Origin: Alistipes sp.
Lineage (GTDB): Bacteria; Bacteroidota; Bacteroidia; Bacteroidales; Rikenellaceae
Length of the DNA stretch: 64,000 nt
Assembly: GCA_017937765.1 (NCBI GenBank)
Contig: JAGBCY010000006.1
Location: forward strand, 1 to 64,000
Direction of reading: 5' to 3'
A program made the position numbers and the translations under genes. Of this stretch, positions 19,814-29,361 are shown piece after piece; position 1 is the stretch's first letter; the number at the start of each line of letters is the position of its first letter. Below the pieces are notes generated by a model, which worked only from the letters and a program-made list of their open reading frames with translations, made no database searches and was not told the DNA's origin.

Positions 19814-20395
19814 GTGAAGCGTAAATATATTGATATACACACACATAATCCCTCGCCAGAGGTCGTATCGCCACGAATGGCGGGCATACACCCGTGGGAT
19901 GCGGAGCGCGGAGTCACGTTACCCGATTTCGCGATGTGCGACATTGTAGGTGAAACGGGCTTAGACTACGCTTGTGATGTGGATCGAGCCCGCCAGATGG
20001 AGTTGTTCCGAGCACACCTGCGTGCCGCCGAGAGGCTCGGCAAGCCTGTCGTTCTGCACGTTGTCCGTTCGTTCGAGGATGTGATGCGCACGCTTGGCGA
20101 CTACCCTACCCTCCGAGGCATCCTCTTCCACGGCTTCATCGGCTCGGTGGAGCAGGCTGCACGCTGCTTCGAGCGAGGCTACTACCTCTCGTTCGGAGCA
20201 CGCTCGTTGCGCTCGCCACGCACTCGCGAGGTGATCATCGCCACCCCGGCCGATAGGCTCTTCGTGGAGACCGACGATAGCCTCTCGCCCACAATCGAGG
20301 AGCTATACACTGCGGTAGCCGAGCTACGCAACGCGAGTGTCGAGAAGCTCGGCCGACAGATAGAACAAAACTACGAAAAACTGATTTTAAGATAA
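19814..20395 (+). CDS. TatD-family hydrolase, short form
   Basis: 193 residues from a GTG start; the only upstream ATG in reach is in another frame and stops at once. Metal-dependent hydrolase of the TatD DNase family: HTH at 9-11 for the first metal pair, GETGLD near 46-51, a conserved His in VVLHVVRS, another in LFHGFIGS, and the final Asp in VETDDS. It is shorter than E. coli TatD (about 260), because the front of the barrel is compressed. That is common in Bacteroidetes and probably not a truncation. Its TAA overlaps the ATG of tcdA by one base, so the two are translationally coupled. Confidence 0.88.
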   Translation: MKRKYIDIHTHNPSPEVVSPRMAGIHPWDAERGVTLPDFAMCDIVGETGLDYACDVDRARQMELFRAHLRAAERLGKPVVLHVVRSFEDVMRTLGDYPTLRGILFHGFIGSVEQAARCFERGYYLSFGARSLRSPRTREVIIATPADRLFVETDDSLSPTIEELYTAVAELRNASVEKLGRQIEQNYEKLILR

Positions 20396-21135
20396 TGGAT
20401 AACTGGTTAGAACGCACAGAGTTACTACTCGGAGCTGAAAAGCTCGCAATGCTCCGCAATGCCCACGTCCTTGTCGTAGGCGTCGGCGGTGTCGGGGCCT
20501 ATGCAGCCGAGATGATCGCTCGCGCGGGTGTCGGACAGCTCACCATTGCCGATGCCGACAACGTATCGCCGAGCAACATCAACCGCCAGCTCGTCGCCTT
20601 GCACTCGACCATAGGACGACCCAAGTGCGAGATTCTCGCCGAGCGACTCAAGGATATAAACCCTGAGCTCGAGCTACACATCGTCAACCGCTTCATTAAG
20701 GATTCGGAGACCGACGCCCTGCTCGATAGCGCGAAGTTCGACTACGTGGTCGATGCCATCGACACCCTATCGCCCAAGCTCGCGCTGATAAAGGGGGCAC
20801 TCGACCGAGGCATCCCGCTCGTAAGCTCGATGGGTGCAGGTGCCAAGACCGACCCGACACTTATGGAGATTAAGGATATCGCCAAAACACATCACTGCCC
20901 GCTGGCGCATATGCTCCGCAAACGTCTGCATAAAATCGGCATTAAGCGAGGCTTTCGCGCCGTATTTTCTCCCGAACCGGTGCGCGAAGGTGCAATGATT
21001 CTTTGCGAGGAGCAGAACAAGAAATCGAACGTAGGCACCATTTCCTACATTCCAGCCCTCTTCGGCATTGGCTGCGCCTCGGTCGTGATTCGCGACATTG
21101 TGGGCGAGATGCCGACAAAGAACGAGACAGAATAG
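20395..21135 (+). CDS. tcdA: tRNA threonylcarbamoyladenosine dehydratase TcdA (CsdL)
   Basis: 246 residues. ThiF/E1-like ATP-dependent enzyme that converts t6A to cyclic t6A at position 37 of ANN-decoding tRNAs. Nucleotide-binding GVGGVG at 29-34, with the Arg finger region NINRQLVAL. DAIDTLSPKLALI is characteristic of TcdA rather than ThiF or MoeB, and the Zn-cysteine pairs of MoeB are absent. AKTHHCPLAHMLRKRL and GTISYIPALFGI are further family motifs. Coupled to the upstream TatD gene by a TAATG overlap. Confidence 0.93.
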   Translation: MDNWLERTELLLGAEKLAMLRNAHVLVVGVGGVGAYAAEMIARAGVGQLTIADADNVSPSNINRQLVALHSTIGRPKCEILAERLKDINPELELHIVNRFIKDSETDALLDSAKFDYVVDAIDTLSPKLALIKGALDRGIPLVSSMGAGAKTDPTLMEIKDIAKTHHCPLAHMLRKRLHKIGIKRGFRAVFSPEPVREGAMILCEEQNKKSNVGTISYIPALFGIGCASVVIRDIVGEMPTKNETE

Positions 21136-21171
21136 ATATCATAAAAACAAACAGAATAAAACTCAAGCAAT

Positions 21172-22107
21172 ATGAAGAAAATAGTCTTTTTGGATGAGTA
21201 TAGCATCGCAGGTCGCGACCTCACAAAGATCACATCGCAGGGCGAGTACGTCGCCTACGAAAACACGCGCAAGGAGGATGTCGTCGAGCGACTTAAGGGT
21301 GCCGACATCGCCATCACGAACAAGGTTCTGATCGACGGCGAGGCTATGCGCCAGCTCCCCGATCTGAAGCTCATCTGCGTGGCTGCCACAGGTATGAACA
21401 ACGTTGACCTCAACGCCGCCTCGGAGCTCGGCATAGTGGTTAAGAATGCCGTGGGCTACTCCACCTCGTCGGTTGCCGAGACAACGCTCGCATCGGCCCT
21501 CGCGCTGGCACGTAACATCGTCTATTTCAACGAGTACTTCCACGATGGCCGTTACTCGAAAGCCGATCGCGCCTTCTCGTACGACCGTCTCACGTTCGAG
21601 ATTCGCGGCAAGAAATGGGGTATCATCGGACTCGGAAATATTGGCCGCGAGGTGGCACGTCTCGCCACGGCCTTTGGCTGCGAGGTGCGCTACTTCTCAA
21701 CTTCGGGCACCAAGCGTGAGGAGGCATACCCTGCAATGGAGCTTAAGGAGCTCTTGGAGTGGAGCGACATCGTCTCGGTACACTCGCCCTTAAACGACCG
21801 CACACGCGACCTCATCGGCCGCGAGGAGCTCCGCGCTATGAAGCCCTCGGCAATAATCATCAACGTGGCACGCGGTGGCATCATCAACGAGACGGCACTC
21901 GCCGAGGCTCTCGACAACGAGTGGATCGCAGCGGCAGCCCTCGATGTATTCTCCGTAGAGCCGTTGCGCACATCGCCGCTCTACGACATCAAGGATAAGT
22001 ATCGTCTTGTGGCATCGCCTCACAATGCTTGGTCGGCAGTCGAGGCCATCGACCGTCTCATTGATTGCGTTGCGGAGAATATACGCGCGTGGCTAAGCGA
22101 CAAATAA
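21172..22107 (+). CDS. D-2-hydroxyacid dehydrogenase (glycerate/hydroxypyruvate reductase-like)
   Basis: 311 residues. NAD-dependent oxidoreductase of the D-isomer 2-hydroxyacid dehydrogenase family. The Rossmann motif GLGNIG is near 153-158; the catalytic Arg lies in NVARGG and the His in SPHNAWS, with a Glu between them (VFSVEPL). The N-terminal half (VAATGMNNVDLNAASELGI, VGYSTSSVAETTLA) resembles hydroxypyruvate/glycerate dehydrogenases more than PdxB or SerA; there is no ACT domain. The substrate is inferred from resemblance only. It overlaps the next gene by 19 nt. Confidence 0.85.
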   Translation: MKKIVFLDEYSIAGRDLTKITSQGEYVAYENTRKEDVVERLKGADIAITNKVLIDGEAMRQLPDLKLICVAATGMNNVDLNAASELGIVVKNAVGYSTSSVAETTLASALALARNIVYFNEYFHDGRYSKADRAFSYDRLTFEIRGKKWGIIGLGNIGREVARLATAFGCEVRYFSTSGTKREEAYPAMELKELLEWSDIVSVHSPLNDRTRDLIGREELRAMKPSAIIINVARGGIINETALAEALDNEWIAAAALDVFSVEPLRTSPLYDIKDKYRLVASPHNAWSAVEAIDRLIDCVAENIRAWLSDK

Positions 22108-23261
22108 TATCTCTCTGTCTCGCACTACTTATCACATTACTCGGGGCGACGGGGGCCGATGCCTCCTCACCCGAGCGGTGCGACTCGTTATACCATAGGC
22201 TCTCGGTAGAGTTACGCTCGGCCTACAACAGCGTCGCACACTTTTTGTTTCGTAGCTCCACGCATCCCGTCAACAGCTCCATCGCACTCCACGCGCGCTA
22301 TGCCTTCACGTTTAGCGAGGATAGCCGACTTGGACAGCTATATCCCACAGCATATCAAGGCATTGGCGTTGCGGTATATACCTTCTGGGACCACGAGCTC
22401 ACGGGCACACCAATGGCCATATACCTACTTCAAGGTGCCAAGATTGCGAACCTTACGCCGAGGCTCGCCATCGGCTACGAGTGGAACTTCGGACTATCGT
22501 GGGGCTGGCATCCAAACGATGCGATGAACTCGCGATGCAACGTGATGATAAACGTCGCGCTGCCCCTTACGTGGCGCATAGCCCCACGCTGGGAGCTCGC
22601 GTTCACGCCCGACTACACCCACTTCTCCAATGGCGACACATCGTTCTCGAATAGCGGTGCCAATATGTTTGGACTGCGCGTGGGGGCCACCTATCTCTTT
22701 GACGACACCCACGAGGAGATCGAGGCCGTGGAGTACATCTCACCCGCCGAGGAGCTTCAGGGCACGTCGTTTCGCGATCATATGGCCTACGACCTGGTTT
22801 TCTACGGCGGCTGGCGTGCCGACCGGTTTGTGGAGGATGGAAACTTCTACCTCATAAACAAACCGTTGCCCATCGTGGGCCTCGCGTTTCAGCCCTCCTA
22901 CCTCCTCAACGACCACTTTGCCGTGGGTCTCTCGCTCGACATACAGGCCGACAGCAGCCTCAACCTCTACGACGGCGTTATGGACGACGACGGCAACACC
23001 ATAAGCTACTCGCGCCCGCCCCTATGGAAACAGACCGAGGTGGGCATATCGCTACGTGGCGAGATTCGTGCACCGATATTTACCATCGGTGCAGGCTTCG
23101 GCTTCAACTTCAACCACGCGGGCTACGATATGAGCCCCTTCTACACCTCGTTCTCGCTGAAGGCATTTCTGCACAAGAACCTCTTTCTCCACATCGGCTA
23201 CCGCTTCAACAGCACGCAGTACACCCATAATCTGATGTACGGCTTGGGCGTCAGATTTTAA
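22089..23261 (+). CDS. PagL-like/acyloxyacyl-hydrolase-type outer membrane protein
   Basis: 390 residues from a GTG at 22089, chosen because it gives a clean signal peptide (VAKRQIISLCLALLITLLGATGADA); a TTG 24 nt upstream is possible. The mature part is a beta barrel with alternating aromatic strands. The segment FTPDYTHFSNGDTSFSNSGANMFGLRVG matches the His-Ser catalytic strand of the PagL-like lipid A deacylase family in Bacteroidetes. The C-terminal half (about 215-390) is a second barrel-like block ending in an aromatic/Phe terminus, and family members are usually only the first part. An activity on lipid A is inferred. It overlaps the dehydrogenase stop, so it is co-transcribed with it. 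Confidence 0.7.
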   Translation: MAKRQIISLCLALLITLLGATGADASSPERCDSLYHRLSVELRSAYNSVAHFLFRSSTHPVNSSIALHARYAFTFSEDSRLGQLYPTAYQGIGVAVYTFWDHELTGTPMAIYLLQGAKIANLTPRLAIGYEWNFGLSWGWHPNDAMNSRCNVMINVALPLTWRIAPRWELAFTPDYTHFSNGDTSFSNSGANMFGLRVGATYLFDDTHEEIEAVEYISPAEELQGTSFRDHMAYDLVFYGGWRADRFVEDGNFYLINKPLPIVGLAFQPSYLLNDHFAVGLSLDIQADSSLNLYDGVMDDDGNTISYSRPPLWKQTEVGISLRGEIRAPIFTIGAGFGFNFNHAGYDMSPFYTSFSLKAFLHKNLFLHIGYRFNSTQYTHNLMYGLGVRF

Positions 23262-23374
23262 ACCCGAAGGGGCTTAGATTTTAGTTCCACAGAGGCTTAG
23301 GCATTCGAGGTTGCCTCCGTCTTTCGACCAACTCCACCTCGACCACAGCACAAAAAAAACATCTCACACAGCAC

Positions 23375-23412
23375 AAAAAATTATGGGGCTACCCAGTCGG
23401 GCAACCCCATAA
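23375..23412 (-). terminator. Terminator of the DUF5723/lipoprotein cluster
   Basis: Minus-strand hairpin with outer arms TTATGGGG/CCCCATAA and an inner GCCC/GGGT pairing, followed by a T-run (plus-strand A-run 23375-23380). Confidence 0.75.
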
Positions 23413-23440
23413 CAGCTATTTTGCAACAGCGCGCAACGCA

Positions 23441-24856
23441 CTACTTATCCTTCACCTTCTTCTCGTGCTTAAGGAAACTGGGGCGACCGAAGTTAAAGCC
23501 GACGCCTACGTAGGCATTGAGCGACTTCTGGTAGCGAGGCAACGATGGTTGCATAGTATCAAACTTCGGACCCTTAACCCAGCTGGTATCAATGAAGTCG
23601 ACACCGGCGTAGATGTTGATGACCCTCGGGTGGATATTCAGCGCGAAACCAAGCACACCGAACTTATTATAATTAAGGAAGGTGTGGCTCACGGTTGCCG
23701 ACAACCAGTTCGTCGGGCGGAAGTTAACCGATGCCGTAAGCTCCGAGTAGGTCAACGTATTACAGAACTTCGTGTGCGACAACAGGCCAATGGCAATGTG
23801 GTTATTCAAGAAATTGTACTCGACACCGGCATTCACCGAGAAGTTGAGCATCGAGCTGTAACCCTTGTTATCCGACGGGTCGTAGACGGGTAGCGTAAAA
23901 TCGCCATCCATCTTCACCTCCTGAGTCTCGAAGTCGAAGCCCTCGTAGTAGAAATCAGCCTCGGCAGCACCCGCGATATGCGAGGCCTCCGACCACTTGA
24001 TAAAGCCGAGATCGGTGATAGCGGCCGAGATCTTGAGGTGGTCGTCGAGGAGGCGTACCTCTGTACCGAGGTCGATAGCCGCACCAAAGCTCTTCATATC
24101 TTGCAACACGTACGACAGATCAGTCATCTTGAAGGCATCCATCGAAATCTCCTCACCCTTCTTAAACTCTCTCTTGTCGATAAACACGGCGTTAGCGCGC
24201 CACGTACCGCGGAGCTGGCCGACAACCGACTCGGGTGTCACATCGGCCGATAGCTGCGTGAAGTCGGCACCAACGTTTGCAATACCCACAAGGAACTTGA
24301 ACTTAATACCCAAATTCACATTCTTGTGCACGCGGAACGACGTACCGAGGAATACATCCAAGTAGGCATTTGCCGAGAGTGCCGTAGAGCCCAGATCGTA
24401 GCTACCGTTACCCAACGTCTTGAGAGCCTTGAAGATATCCGACGACAGAGCCAAATCAGCATCGACATTTGCATCGACACCAAAGGTCCAGAACGACTTT
24501 TTAGAGTAGAAGCCGAGACTGAAGAGATTGGTCTTCATATCGGCCAAGAGCTTGTTCTGCGCAGGCAATTTGCCGAGGAACTCATCGGCAGATACCGTGT
24601 TATGCAGAGCCGTAACCACCTGTCCCTCGCGCTGGTAGAGGAAGTTATCTACCGAGAGGAAGTTGGTCGTGACGTTCATACCAACGCCACTCATAAGCGG
24701 GAGGTTGATAAAACCACGCGTTGGAGCGAGTGCCGGGTTGAGCTCATTACGGAAGTACGAGCCCTCCATAAAGTATGAGTTACGCGACTGTGCCGAGGCG
24801 AAATCAACGCCAACGAGCGTGATAGCCGCAACTATCAATATAAGAATACGTTTCAT
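23441..24856 (-). CDS. DUF5723-type outer membrane protein (paralogue A)
   Basis: 471 residues with a Sec signal (cut near ASAQ). It begins YFMEGSYFRNELNPALAPTRGFINLPLMSG, the hallmark of the DUF5723 family of Bacteroidetes outer-membrane proteins. Many amphipathic strands follow; NHIAIGLLSHTKF, ASVNFRPTNWLSATVSHTF and NIYAGVDFIDT are shared almost word for word with the paralogue at 27511-28914. It ends with a Lys-rich tail after GFNFGRPSF. Third gene of a minus-strand run, 25 nt after the 804-aa lipoprotein. Function unknown; a FadL-like or porin-like barrel is plausible. Confidence 0.8.
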   Translation of the reverse strand: MKRILILIVAAITLVGVDFASAQSRNSYFMEGSYFRNELNPALAPTRGFINLPLMSGVGMNVTTNFLSVDNFLYQREGQVVTALHNTVSADEFLGKLPAQNKLLADMKTNLFSLGFYSKKSFWTFGVDANVDADLALSSDIFKALKTLGNGSYDLGSTALSANAYLDVFLGTSFRVHKNVNLGIKFKFLVGIANVGADFTQLSADVTPESVVGQLRGTWRANAVFIDKREFKKGEEISMDAFKMTDLSYVLQDMKSFGAAIDLGTEVRLLDDHLKISAAITDLGFIKWSEASHIAGAAEADFYYEGFDFETQEVKMDGDFTLPVYDPSDNKGYSSMLNFSVNAGVEYNFLNNHIAIGLLSHTKFCNTLTYSELTASVNFRPTNWLSATVSHTFLNYNKFGVLGFALNIHPRVINIYAGVDFIDTSWVKGPKFDTMQPSLPRYQKSLNAYVGVGFNFGRPSFLKHEKKVKDK

Positions 24857-24881
24857 AGTCTCTTCATTTTAAAGTTAGAGG

Positions 24882-27296
24882 TTACTCCAAGTAGTCGCCC
24901 AAGTCTATCGTGATGCCTCCGTCGAGCTGAAGCTGGAGCTTAACGCCGAGGTACTGCTCCTCCTTCAAAGGTACCGATGTCTCGTTGGCAGCACTCGATG
25001 CTGCGAGCTCTACGCGCAAGCCATCAACAGCAGCAACATTCGACACGAGGCCATCCTCGCCGAGGTCGAGGACGAGATTCAAGACGCTCTCCACGGGAGT
25101 CTCGCCATCCGACGAACCGAGAATCTTCTCGCTCTCGTCGATGATAACCTGAGCCACCGTCTCACGGCCATCCTTATCAAGCATCGTCACCTTAGGAGCA
25201 AACTCCAAAGGAGTGGTGTTCGTAACAGTAGCGATAACCTTCACGTCGCCAACCTTGAAGTCGTAGTCGGCAATCTTCTTGAACGTTGAGTTAAGGCCCG
25301 AAACCTCATCCTTGTAGTAGATCTCGAAGGTGTTGTCGATAGCGAACGGGATGTCGATCTTGTAGTCGTACTGAACCGACAACGACTCTGCCATATAGAT
25401 GGTGTGAACCTTGTTAGGATCTACGCCCAACGTGAGGTCGATGCTCAACTCCTCGGGGAGCTTACCGAGCAACAGACGTGTAACGTCGCAAGCAACGAAC
25501 GTATATTTCTCGTCGGTATAGTTCTCGCGCAGGCTCTCGTCGGCGATGATAAGCGTGATGTCGGCAGGGATGATCTCACCGTTAGCATAGGTAGCAGGTG
25601 CGACCTTAACGGCGGGGATCTCAACTCGATTCTCAGCTACCTCCGCACCGTCGGTGATAGGCGTGATAGCACCCGAAAGCTCCGCCTCGATAGTGAGCGG
25701 GTTAGAGACGCTAACCTCGATGATAGGCTTAAGGCCCACGCCAGCAATCTCGAGATTGAGGTCGCCAAGACCATCGAGAGCAAACTTCTGGTCAACCGTA
25801 TACTCATAATCAACGCGACCGCTAACCGACTCGATAGTGAGCATACACTGCTCGATACCGATAGATATATTGAGGTCGCCCTCGTGCTGGAGATCCGACA
25901 CCCAGATCGAGGCATCCTCCGTAAAGTATGCAACGATATCGGGGCCGAACTCGATATTGATATTTCCGTTCTCATCGGGGATGATACCCTCAGCTCCGAA
26001 GTCCAGAGCCTCGATACCGATCTGGATACCCTCGTCGAGGTCACGAACCGTAGCCTTAAGCGTTCTTGTCTCCTCGTTATACTCGCAGTTCATACCATCG
26101 AGGTTATAGAGCTTCAAGTACTCGGGCAAGACAACGAGAATCTCGGTCTGCTCGGCGATATCACCCATCCACTCGAGGCCGTGAGCAAACATACTCAAAA
26201 CAGCACCGTCGGTAAGCGTCACTCGGTTTACGCTCTTAATCTGCTCGGGCAGACCCTCGATGTCGATAGGCTGGGCCTCCTCAGGGTGATACTCAACAAG
26301 GTAGCTATCAGAGTTCACAGCAACCTCGGCATCACCAAAGGCAAAGGCAGCGTCGAGCTCGATATGAGGCAAGCTCTCAACATTGAAGCTACCGGCCTTT
26401 GTCTGAAGCTCGAAGTTCATATCGAACGTGAGCTCCAAGGGGATATTGAGGTGGTGGTTCTCGTCGAGGGCTGTGTCGTTGGTAAGGCTCTCGATATAAA
26501 TCGAGAAGTCGATATACTCGGCATCCTCCTCAATGATATACTCATCCGTATAGTGCGAGCCGAAGTAGATCTCGTTGTTGTCGGCATCGAGGATATTGAA
26601 GCGGCCGCCGTTGATCTTAAGATCGAAGCCGAGCTTACCACCGCCATTGATACCAGCCAAGTCGTTGAAGTCGACGCGGAGGTGCAAGGGGGCACCGTGG
26701 TGCTTGTCGTCCAAATCCTTGAACAGGATCTTCGAGAGGTTGTCAATCTGATCGGGGAGAGCGATGTCGATGTGCATACTCTCGAACTCCTCCTCGGTAA
26801 ACGTCTTTGAGTACGAACCCTCGATCACGGGGAGCTCAACGCCCTCGGGGATCTCATAACCAAAGCCACCGAGGTCGGGCAGCTGCTGGATACCCTCCAG
26901 CACGCCGAGGTCTACGTACACATCGCCCATAGCATCAATCTCGATAGGCTGCATATAGAGCGAGAACTCGGGATACTCAACGTCGAACGAGTTGCGAATC
27001 TCGGGAATCTCGAACTCCGTAGTGATGCCGTCGATGTCGATAGAGTCGCCCTCGCCCGAGAAGTTGAACGAGAGGTTACCGTTCTCATCCTTACCCAAGC
27101 CGTCGATATCCTGACCACCGAGCAAGTCGCCGATAGTCTTATTCTCAAGGGCACCGATGGGAAGAACCGTAGTACCCGAACCGATAGTCACATCGGTAGA
27201 GATGTTGTCCAAGTCAAATGAATCGTCGACGCACGATACAGTTGCAATAGCGCACGCCATCAATAGAAGATGGCACACAAATTTTTGTGGTTTCAT
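24882..27296 (-). CDS. 804-aa acidic beta-rich lipoprotein partnered with DUF5723 proteins
   Basis: Signal peptide with lipobox TVSC (Cys near 22), then VDDSFDLDNISTDVTIGSG, an N-terminal signature common to Bacteroidales lipoproteins encoded beside DUF5723 genes. The rest is long, acidic and beta-rich, with repeated IDIxGLPEQIKSV / IDNLSKI-type modules (PDQIDNLSKI near 180, LPEQIKSVNRVT near 350), which suggests tandem Ig-like domains. No catalytic motif is visible. It lies between two DUF5723 paralogues, has its own promoter, and a terminator separates it from the first of them. A role in a surface complex with the barrels is inferred from context only. Confidence 0.7.
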   Translation of the reverse strand: MKPQKFVCHLLLMACAIATVSCVDDSFDLDNISTDVTIGSGTTVLPIGALENKTIGDLLGGQDIDGLGKDENGNLSFNFSGEGDSIDIDGITTEFEIPEIRNSFDVEYPEFSLYMQPIEIDAMGDVYVDLGVLEGIQQLPDLGGFGYEIPEGVELPVIEGSYSKTFTEEEFESMHIDIALPDQIDNLSKILFKDLDDKHHGAPLHLRVDFNDLAGINGGGKLGFDLKINGGRFNILDADNNEIYFGSHYTDEYIIEEDAEYIDFSIYIESLTNDTALDENHHLNIPLELTFDMNFELQTKAGSFNVESLPHIELDAAFAFGDAEVAVNSDSYLVEYHPEEAQPIDIEGLPEQIKSVNRVTLTDGAVLSMFAHGLEWMGDIAEQTEILVVLPEYLKLYNLDGMNCEYNEETRTLKATVRDLDEGIQIGIEALDFGAEGIIPDENGNINIEFGPDIVAYFTEDASIWVSDLQHEGDLNISIGIEQCMLTIESVSGRVDYEYTVDQKFALDGLGDLNLEIAGVGLKPIIEVSVSNPLTIEAELSGAITPITDGAEVAENRVEIPAVKVAPATYANGEIIPADITLIIADESLRENYTDEKYTFVACDVTRLLLGKLPEELSIDLTLGVDPNKVHTIYMAESLSVQYDYKIDIPFAIDNTFEIYYKDEVSGLNSTFKKIADYDFKVGDVKVIATVTNTTPLEFAPKVTMLDKDGRETVAQVIIDESEKILGSSDGETPVESVLNLVLDLGEDGLVSNVAAVDGLRVELAASSAANETSVPLKEEQYLGVKLQLQLDGGITIDLGDYLE

Positions 27297-27346
27297 ATCT
27301 TATTTTTATTTGGTTTTCTACGTAATACTGATAGCGATTACTACCG

Positions 27347-27354
27347 CAAATATA
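27347..27354 (-). promoter_or_regulatory. -7 box for the 804-aa lipoprotein gene
   Basis: TATATTTG on the minus strand, 50 nt before the ATG. Confidence 0.55.
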
Positions 27355-27417
27355 ATATTTATTTTCTAATAATCACACAAATAGTCCAACTTTTTCAACC
27401 GAATTTCGGGACCCGAC

Positions 27418-27465
27418 AAAAAAGCAGTTTCCCCATTTAATCACATTGACAAACAGGGAAACTAC
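27418..27465 (-). terminator. Terminator behind DUF5723 paralogue B
   Basis: A 10-bp stem (27424-27433 with 27456-27465, one wobble) with a long loop and a T-run on the minus strand. It lies between the paralogue and the lipoprotein promoter. Confidence 0.7.
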
Positions 27466-27510
27466 ATTTATATTTCGGCGTGCAGTACCGCCACGGACAA
27501 CTCCTAAATT

Positions 27511-28914
27511 CTATTCCTTTCGTCTATCGCTCTTTAGGTGTTTCGGGCGACCAAAGTTGATACCCACACCAGCATAGACATTCACCGATGTTGCACTCTT
27601 AGCAACAGGCATAGGCGGATAGGCCATAACGTCGGAGTCACTGAGCGGCGGCAGGTCGTAGTTTAGCACATATTTCGTGTCGATGAAGTCCACGCCGAGG
27701 AAGATATTGATAACCGCAGGATGGATATTCAACGCTGCGCCAAAAATACCTGGACGATTGCCATTAAAGAAGGTGTGGCTCACGGTGGCCGAAAGCCAAT
27801 TCGTGGGGCGGAAGTTAATCGAGGCAGTGAGCTCCGTGTAGGTCATACTCTTACCGAACTTGGTGTGCGACAAGACTCCAAAACCGATATGGTTATTCAG
27901 GATGCTATACTCCGCACCAACATTGAGCGAGCAGTTAAGCGTCGTGGTATAGCCCGGCTTCTCGGGTACCGATATCATCTCCTTCGTCGTGCTTTCGTTT
28001 ATGCTGCCTGTCTCGCTCTCGACTAACTCACCACATAGGTGCGACGTAGGATGCCAGCGGATAAAGCCGAGGTCAGTGACCGCCAGCGACAGTTTCAAGT
28101 GGTTGTCAAGCAGGCGAGCCTCCGCACCTAAGTCGATAGCTCCACCATAGCTATTTACGTTTCTGAGGAGATCGCCCAAGCTGCCGTCGTGCTCGTCGTT
28201 GTCGACATACTCGCCTTCGGGCGTGACGTTCCTATTGTCAAGGATACCAGTATTTATCCTCCAACGACCGCGCAACACATCGACCAAATCGTTACTCTCT
28301 GGACTCGTCATCAACGACTCGACCTCCAAGCCAATATCCAGAATACCCACCAAGAACTTAGCCCTGACGCCCACGTTCATCCATCGTGTCACGGGGAACG
28401 ACGTGCCGAGGTAGACATCCAAGAATGCCGAGCCAAAGCCCTGAGTCCCCTCCTCGAAGAGCGTTCCATCGGGGCTCTTAAGGTAGCCGAGCATACTCTT
28501 AGGCGTCGTTGTCTGGCTGGTAATGCGGCCATTGACACCGAAATTCCAGAAGGTGCGCTTGGCGTAGAAACCCACGCCGAGGAGGTTGTAGGTCTCGGAC
28601 AGATCCCTGCGACAAACATCCGGGAAACCTGCGAGATACTCCCCAGCCGACACTCTATCATCCAGGCCCGACACATACTTGTCGTCCTTATAGAAATAGT
28701 TGTTTTCGAGCGAGTTATAGTTCGACGAGTCGTTATATCCGAAGCCCGATATAAGGGGCAGTGCCAAGTATCCGCGTGTAGGCACGAGTGCCGGGTTTAG
28801 CTCCGTACGGAAGTATGATCCCTCCATAAAGTAGGATGTGCGCGACTGCGCTGCGGCCTCTGTCAAGCCCGCAAAAGCAAGCGCAGCGACGAGTAAGGGT
28901 AGTAGGCGTTTCAT
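27511..28914 (-). CDS. DUF5723-type outer membrane protein (paralogue B)
   Basis: 467 residues, Sec signal (cut near AAAQ). The mature start YFMEGSYFRTELNPALVPTRGYLALPLISG is shared with paralogue A, as are the strands LNNHIGFGVLSHTKFGKS, NFRPTNWLSATVSHTFFN and LNIHPAVINIFLGVDFIDT. Overall it is a diverged duplicate; most differences fall in loops such as 225-245 and 300-320. It has its own promoter and terminator, so it may be regulated apart from the lipoprotein/paralogue A pair. Outer-membrane barrel of unknown function. Confidence 0.8.
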   Translation of the reverse strand: MKRLLPLLVAALAFAGLTEAAAQSRTSYFMEGSYFRTELNPALVPTRGYLALPLISGFGYNDSSNYNSLENNYFYKDDKYVSGLDDRVSAGEYLAGFPDVCRRDLSETYNLLGVGFYAKRTFWNFGVNGRITSQTTTPKSMLGYLKSPDGTLFEEGTQGFGSAFLDVYLGTSFPVTRWMNVGVRAKFLVGILDIGLEVESLMTSPESNDLVDVLRGRWRINTGILDNRNVTPEGEYVDNDEHDGSLGDLLRNVNSYGGAIDLGAEARLLDNHLKLSLAVTDLGFIRWHPTSHLCGELVESETGSINESTTKEMISVPEKPGYTTTLNCSLNVGAEYSILNNHIGFGVLSHTKFGKSMTYTELTASINFRPTNWLSATVSHTFFNGNRPGIFGAALNIHPAVINIFLGVDFIDTKYVLNYDLPPLSDSDVMAYPPMPVAKSATSVNVYAGVGINFGRPKHLKSDRRKE

Positions 28915-28999
28915 AACATTAACCTAAGTAAAGTGTAAGATCTTGCTAATCGTTTGTGATTTCAGTCCGTTGCAACATATCGACAAGCACGAACTACTA

Positions 29000-29029
29000 C
29001 AAAGGTAACAAATAATTTTCAATTAGCAA
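29000..29029 (-). promoter_or_regulatory. Promoter of DUF5723 paralogue B
   Basis: On the minus strand TTG (29027-29029), exactly 19 nt, then TACCTTTG (29000-29007). Confidence 0.7.
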
Positions 29030-29057
29030 TAAGTCATTCCGATCGAAACGTAACAAC

Positions 29058-29210
29058 ACGCTGTCATCCTCGGCGGAACAAAGTGGAGTCGAAGGATCTC
29101 GAGGGGTGTAAGACTTTGCAACGCGCGTGTATGCCTTGAGATTCTTCGCTACGCTCAGAATGACACGCTAAAAACAATGAGTAATGAGTAGTGAGTAATA
29201 ATTATAACTG
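29058..29210 (+). repeat. Imperfect palindromic (REP-like) repeat, copy 1
   Basis: Left arm CTGTCATCCTCGGCGG...CGAAGGATCTCGAGG and right arm GATTCTTCGCTACGCTCAG/AATGACACGC are inverted and imperfectly complementary. They are followed by a TAATGAGTAGTGAGTAAT tail. The same arrangement recurs at 33980-34165. Confidence 0.75.
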
Positions 29211-29229
29211 AAGATATAACGCTTTGGGT

Positions 29230-29361
29230 AGTACACCACAATTTCTTGTCATAGGTTGTGAGATGTGGTGCCAAAGGGAGGAGCCTCGGATGGGACATAC
29301 TCGAAAGTATTTCTCATTCGGGGCTCTGAGGTTTGGTGCCGCAGATTGCCCCTTATCACGA
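29230..29361 (-). repeat. GTAC-core hairpin element, copy 6 (second behind glnS)
   Basis: A 15-bp stem with three wobbles (29281-29295 with 29312-29326) around a divergent loop (AATACTTTCGAGTATG in the minus sense). The left end CAATTTCTTGTCA and right end CCCCTTATCACGAGAAATT match the family termini. It abuts copy 7 head to tail. Confidence 0.65.

Noticed and set aside
25404..26810. 468-codon open frame opposite the 804-aa lipoprotein
   Set aside because: Antisense shadow of repeated Glu/Asp/Ile codons; no start signals or recognisable domain.
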